From the NCBI RefSeq assembly GCF_001676155.1, contig NZ_LZEW01000001.1, positions 868,001 to 932,000 of the forward strand: 64,000 nucleotides of DNA, given 5' to 3'. This DNA comes from Morganella psychrotolerans. Its GTDB lineage: Bacteria; Pseudomonadota; Gammaproteobacteria; Enterobacterales; Enterobacteriaceae. Positions 60,983 through 64,000 of this stretch are shown one piece after another. The notes beneath the pieces are model-generated. The model saw only the letters and a program-made list of their open reading frames with translations. It searched no databases and was not told the DNA's origin. Within the stretch, counting starts at the first letter, position 1. Every line of letters starts with the position of its first letter. The position numbers were made by a program, and so were the translations under genes.

Positions 60983-62425
60983 ATGTCAACACGTCTCAGA
61001 AGAACAAAAATTGTGACGACCCTGGGTCCGGCTACGGATCGTGATAATAATCTCGAAAAAATTATTCAGGCGGGAGCAAACGTTGTCCGCATGAACTTCT
61101 CTCACGGCAGCCCGGAAGATCACGTTGAACGTGCGGTAAAAGTCCGTGAAATTGCTGCCCGCCTCGGCGTTCAGGTAGCGATTTTAGGTGACCTTCAGGG
61201 CCCGAAAATCCGCGTATCCACCTTTAAAGATAATAAAGTTTTGCTGAATGTGGGCGATAAATTCACCCTTGATGCTGAACTGGGTAAAGGTGAAGGCACC
61301 AATGAGCACGTCGGTATTGATTACAAAAAATTGCCGGAAGATGTGGTTCCCGGCGATATTCTGTTACTTGATGATGGCCGCGTTCAGCTGAAAGTGCTGG
61401 ATGTAAAAGGCGCAAAAATCATGACGGAAGTGACTGTTGGTGGTTTACTTTCTAATAACAAAGGGATTAATAAACAGGGCGGCGGGCTGTCTGCTGATGC
61501 ACTGACTGAAAAAGACAAAGAAGACATCAAAACAGCCGCCAGAATCAATGTTGATTACCTTGCTGTCTCCTTCCCGCGCTGCGCGGAAGATTTACATCTT
61601 GCACGCCGCCTCGCCCGTGATGCCGGTTGTGAAGCACAGATTGTCTCCAAAGTGGAGCGCGCAGAAGCGGTTGCCACTGATCAGGTAATGGATGAGATTA
61701 TCCTCGCCTCTGATGTGGTGATGGTTGCCCGTGGTGATCTCGGCGTGGAAATCGGTGACCCTGAGCTTGTCGGTGTCCAGAAAAAACTGATTCGCCGCAG
61801 CCGTCAACTGAATCGTGTCGTTATCACCGCAACGCAAATGATGGAATCAATGATAACGAATCCGATGCCGACCCGCGCAGAAGTCATGGATGTGGCCAAT
61901 GCCGTTCTTGATGGTACGGATGCCGTAATGCTGTCTGCTGAAACGGCGGCGGGTCAGTATCCGGCTGAAACGGTTGAAGCGATGGCGCGCGTCTGCCTGG
62001 GTGCGGAGAAAATGCCTAACGTCAATATCTCCAAACACCGCATGGACAAGACATTCGACAACCCGGAAGAAGCGATTGCGATGTCAACCATGTATGCGGC
62101 GAATCATCTCAACGGGGTGAAAGCGATTATCGCCATGACCGAGTCCGGTCGTACCGCCCGTATGATGTCCCGCATCAGTTCCGGTCTGCCAATCTTTGCT
62201 ATGTCGCGTCATGAAAAAACCCTGAACCAGACAGCGCTTTACCGTGGTGTAACTCCGGTATTTTGCAGCACACACACTGACGGTCTTGCCGCAGTAACTG
62301 AAGCGGTCAGCCGTTTGCGTGAAAAAGGCTATCTTTTCCCCGGGGATCTTGTGATGGTCACTCAGGGGGATCAGATGGGTCTGGTCGGCAGCACCAATAC
62401 CAGCCGTATTCTTGAAGTGAAATAA
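60983..62425 (+). CDS. pykA: Pyruvate kinase II
   Basis: Converts phosphoenolpyruvate and ADP to pyruvate and ATP. 480 residues (E. coli 480). [13 protein letters not shown] at the N-terminus, [11 protein letters not shown], the active-site region [31 protein letters not shown] and [20 protein letters not shown]. Same order hexR-pykA-lpxM as in E. coli. The 256-base gap before it has no gene. Confidence 0.97.
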   Translation: MSTRLRRTKIVTTLGPATDRDNNLEKIIQAGANVVRMNFSHGSPEDHVERAVKVREIAARLGVQVAILGDLQGPKIRVSTFKDNKVLLNVGDKFTLDAELGKGEGTNEHVGIDYKKLPEDVVPGDILLLDDGRVQLKVLDVKGAKIMTEVTVGGLLSNNKGINKQGGGLSADALTEKDKEDIKTAARINVDYLAVSFPRCAEDLHLARRLARDAGCEAQIVSKVERAEAVATDQVMDEIILASDVVMVARGDLGVEIGDPELVGVQKKLIRRSRQLNRVVITATQMMESMITNPMPTRAEVMDVANAVLDGTDAVMLSAETAAGQYPAETVEAMARVCLGAEKMPNVNISKHRMDKTFDNPEEAIAMSTMYAANHLNGVKAIIAMTESGRTARMMSRISSGLPIFAMSRHEKTLNQTALYRGVTPVFCSTHTDGLAAVTEAVSRLREKGYLFPGDLVMVTQGDQMGLVGSTNTSRILEVK

Positions 62426-62443
62426 TCACCTGAGATTACAAAC

Positions 62444-62478
62444 AAAACCGCCGGTCATCTGACCGGCGGTTTTTTTAT
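62444..62478. terminator. Bidirectional terminator between pykA and lpxM
   Basis: AAAACCGCCGGTC-ATCT-GACCGGCGGTTTTTTT, a strong symmetric hairpin between convergent genes. Confidence 0.9.
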
Positions 62479-62496
62479 GATGTAATGAAGGCTCTG

Positions 62497-63477
62497 TCAG
62501 GGCAATTCTTTTCTCTTGAACCGCTGATATGGCTCTTCTTCGCCATCACGACGGGTTTTCAGCAGTTTCAGAATCCAGGTGTACTGCTCAATATTCGGGC
62601 GTACAAGTGCTTCCACTTCTTCATTCATGCGCCTTGCGATATACGGATCATCCTGCCCGTCAATATCATCCATCGGCGGACGCACATGAATATGAAACTG
62701 ATGATTTTTATGATCGTACACCGGAAACAGCGGAACAATCGCGGCTTTGCAGACTTTCATCAGCCGCCCGATAGCCGGCAGTGTTGCTTTGTAAGTGCTG
62801 AAGAACGGCACAAACTCACTGTGCTCTGCACCATGATCCTGATCCGGCAGATAATAACCACTGTAACCATTACGGACACTGGCAATAAATGGCTTAATTC
62901 CGGCTTCCCGTGAATGCAGACGCCCACCGAAATGCACCCGCGCTTTGTTCCATAAATAGTCTGCAACCGGGTTTTTCTGATGGTGGAACATGCCCGCGAC
63001 TTTATTTCCCTGTGCAGCAAACAACATTGCCGGTAAGTCTATCGCCCAGCCATGCGGCACCATAAAGATAATATTGCGCCCCTGCGCCTGTAAGCCATCA
63101 ATAATGTCCTGCCCATGGACTTGTGTGCGGGAAATAACCCGCTGAGGATTACGCAGACAGAGCTCTGCCAGCATCACAAACGCATGAGGCGCACTGGCAA
63201 ACATGTTATCCGCCAATTCCTCCCGCTCTGCCGCAGGCATGTCAGGAAAGCAGTAATAAAGATTAATCAGTGCCCTGCGACGGGCACTTTTGGCTAAGCG
63301 TCCGGCAATTTTACCAATACCGGCCAGCATAGGATCACGTAATTTAACCGGCAAAAACGTCAGCCCCGCCAGAGCGCCTGCCGCCGCCCACATTCCCCAG
63401 TATTTCGGGTGCAGATAGTGGCGGTGAAATGTCGGGATATATCCCGCTTTGCTGTCTGTATCGGTTTCTTTATACAC
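62497..63477 (-). CDS. lpxM: Lipid A myristoyltransferase LpxM
   Basis: Adds the last acyl chain to lipid A at the inner membrane. 326 residues (E. coli 323). N-terminal membrane segment (about 27-45); acyltransferase motif VPHGWAIDLPAM (H-x4-D); GYSGYYLPDQDHGAEHSEFV and GIKPFIASVRNG. Beside pykA and mepM as in E. coli. Confidence 0.95.
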   Translation of the reverse strand: MYKETDTDSKAGYIPTFHRHYLHPKYWGMWAAAGALAGLTFLPVKLRDPMLAGIGKIAGRLAKSARRRALINLYYCFPDMPAAEREELADNMFASAPHAFVMLAELCLRNPQRVISRTQVHGQDIIDGLQAQGRNIIFMVPHGWAIDLPAMLFAAQGNKVAGMFHHQKNPVADYLWNKARVHFGGRLHSREAGIKPFIASVRNGYSGYYLPDQDHGAEHSEFVPFFSTYKATLPAIGRLMKVCKAAIVPLFPVYDHKNHQFHIHVRPPMDDIDGQDDPYIARRMNEEVEALVRPNIEQYTWILKLLKTRRDGEEEPYQRFKRKELP

Positions 63478-63564
63478 AGATGGACACCAATATTGAATTA
63501 AACATATATATCATAGTGTTATAACTATTTTAACGTATCATTATTAATTATTTATTCACAGATG

Positions 63565-63690
63565 TATACCCTTATTCATTCAAACTGCAGGTTCGTTGGC
63601 CACACTCAGCCAGCCGGGTCACATACTGATGTATGCTCCCCGTCTATCTTCCCTTGCCGCCTGCCTGCATCTCGAATGACGTTGGGTATA
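63565..63690 (-). repeat. ERIC element, copy 4
   Basis: Reverse-orientation copy, TATACCCTTATTCATTCAAA to GACGTTGGGTATA, 126 bases, closely matching copy 1. Located between mepM and lpxM. Confidence 0.9.
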
Positions 63691-63762
63691 TACCTTTATT
63701 ATTCATTCAAACTGCAGGTTCGTTGGGTACAATTAAAGGTACAATTAAAGGTACAATTAAAA
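63689..63762 (-). repeat. Truncated ERIC end joined to a 3x12-bp tandem repeat
   Basis: Right after copy 4, a second ERIC end (TATACC ... CATTCAAACTGCAGGTTCGT, 63689-63726) stops short and is followed by three 12-base units GTACAATTAAAG (63727-63762). The second copy lacks the rest of the element. The 346-base gap between mepM and lpxM is otherwise non-coding. Confidence 0.75.
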
Positions 63763-63781
63763 TTAGCTACAGCGGATGAAC

Positions 63782-63811
63782 AGAACGCGGATACCTGAGT
63801 ACCCGCGTTCG
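63782..63811 (-). terminator. mepM terminator hairpin
   Basis: GAACGCGGATAC and GTACCCGCGTTC pair with a single mismatch around CTGA, 12 bases from the mepM stop codon. Confidence 0.6.
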
Positions 63812-63823
63812 CAGAAGAAGATA

Positions 63824-64000
63824 TTAATTGAAGGTCAGTTGCGGGCGCTGCTGTTTCACCACAGACAGGTAATTCGCACGATCCTTGCCGGACAATCCGC
63901 CGGAGCGTGGTAATTTAGCCGTTAACGGGTTCACAGCCTGCTCACCGTTCCAGACTTCAAAATGCAGATGCGGACCGGTTGAACGCCCGGTATTGCCGGA
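63824..64000 (-). CDS. mepM: Murein DD-endopeptidase MepM, C-terminal end
   Basis: Last 58 residues of a LytM-type (M23) endopeptidase that cuts peptidoglycan crosslinks. Reads GNTGRSTGPHLHFEVWNGEQ with the zinc-binding HLH motif, then AVNPLTAKLPRSGGLSGKDR and ends QRPQLTFN. The gene continues beyond the window. Adjacent lpxM supports mepM rather than another M23 protein. Confidence 0.92.
   Translation of the reverse strand, partial: SGNTGRSTGPHLHFEVWNGEQAVNPLTAKLPRSGGLSGKDRANYLSVVKQQRPQLTFN

Overview
The window reads as chromosome of a Morganellaceae member, most likely Morganella. The clues are base composition near 50% GC, gene order matching several Escherichia coli chromosomal blocks, ERIC repeats, and a gene set (lsr, nor, msrPQ-hprRS, mdtJI) spelled with Enterobacterales-like proteins. 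The species name is an inference from memory of the families, not from a search.

Layout. 1-1200: 3' part of an APC-type basic amino acid antiporter, then the fossil of a nuclease-bacteriocin immunity gene. 1.7-10.9 kb: core block hrpA, azoR, ydbL-ynbE-ydbH, ldhA. 10.9-12.4 kb: AT-rich stretch with a small fimbrial-like secreted protein and an unknown protein. 12.5-17.6 kb: nitric oxide detoxification block, with norV-norW-ytfE transcribed leftward from a sigma-54/NorR promoter and norR divergent. 17.8-24.9 kb: probable metal (iron or metallophore) uptake locus with a TonB receptor, CRP/FNR-type regulator, ABC transporter, cupin and SAM methyltransferase. 25-26.8 kb: AT-rich accessory genes including an R2K-type ATP-grasp protein. 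26.8-38.7 kb: core block ycgN, ycgM, a lytic transglycosylase, ycgL, minCDE, rnd, fadD, yeaY, tsaB, yoaA, yoaB. 38.9-47.7 kb: complete AI-2 uptake system lsrK, lsrR / lsrACDBFG. 47.8-51 kb: large S-type-pyocin-like bacteriocin gene with two tandem immunity-like genes. 51.2-52.9 kb: tandem pair of secreted proteins resembling the YnfC family. 53-56.7 kb: msrQ, msrP, hprS, hprR (periplasmic methionine sulfoxide repair and its sensor system). 56.8-57.8 kb: mdtIJ with a 34-codon leader peptide. 58-62.4 kb: zwf, hexR, pykA. 62.5-64 kb: lpxM and the end of mepM.

A recurrent feature is the single-base +1 frameshift. Nine are visible: antiporter, hrpA (two), azoR, norV, norR, hprR and both immunity-like genes. 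Eight sit in runs of seven to nine A or T. In hrpA, azoR, norV, norR and hprR, removing one base per site restores the expected family length. This looks more like systematic insertion error in the assembly than true gene decay, so these genes are annotated as intact apart from the stated position.

How the genes work together. NorR senses NO and drives flavorubredoxin (NorV), its reductase (NorW) and the iron-sulfur repair protein YtfE from one operon. HprRS controls MsrPQ through a palindrome still visible between hprS and msrP. LsrR and the Lsr transporter, kinase, isomerase-type and thiolase-type enzymes process AI-2. HexR boxes lie in front of zwf. The least explained parts are the TonB/ABC/cupin/methyltransferase cluster, which shares an identical 21-bp operator-like sequence at its receptor and regulator genes, and the bacteriocin locus with duplicated immunity genes.
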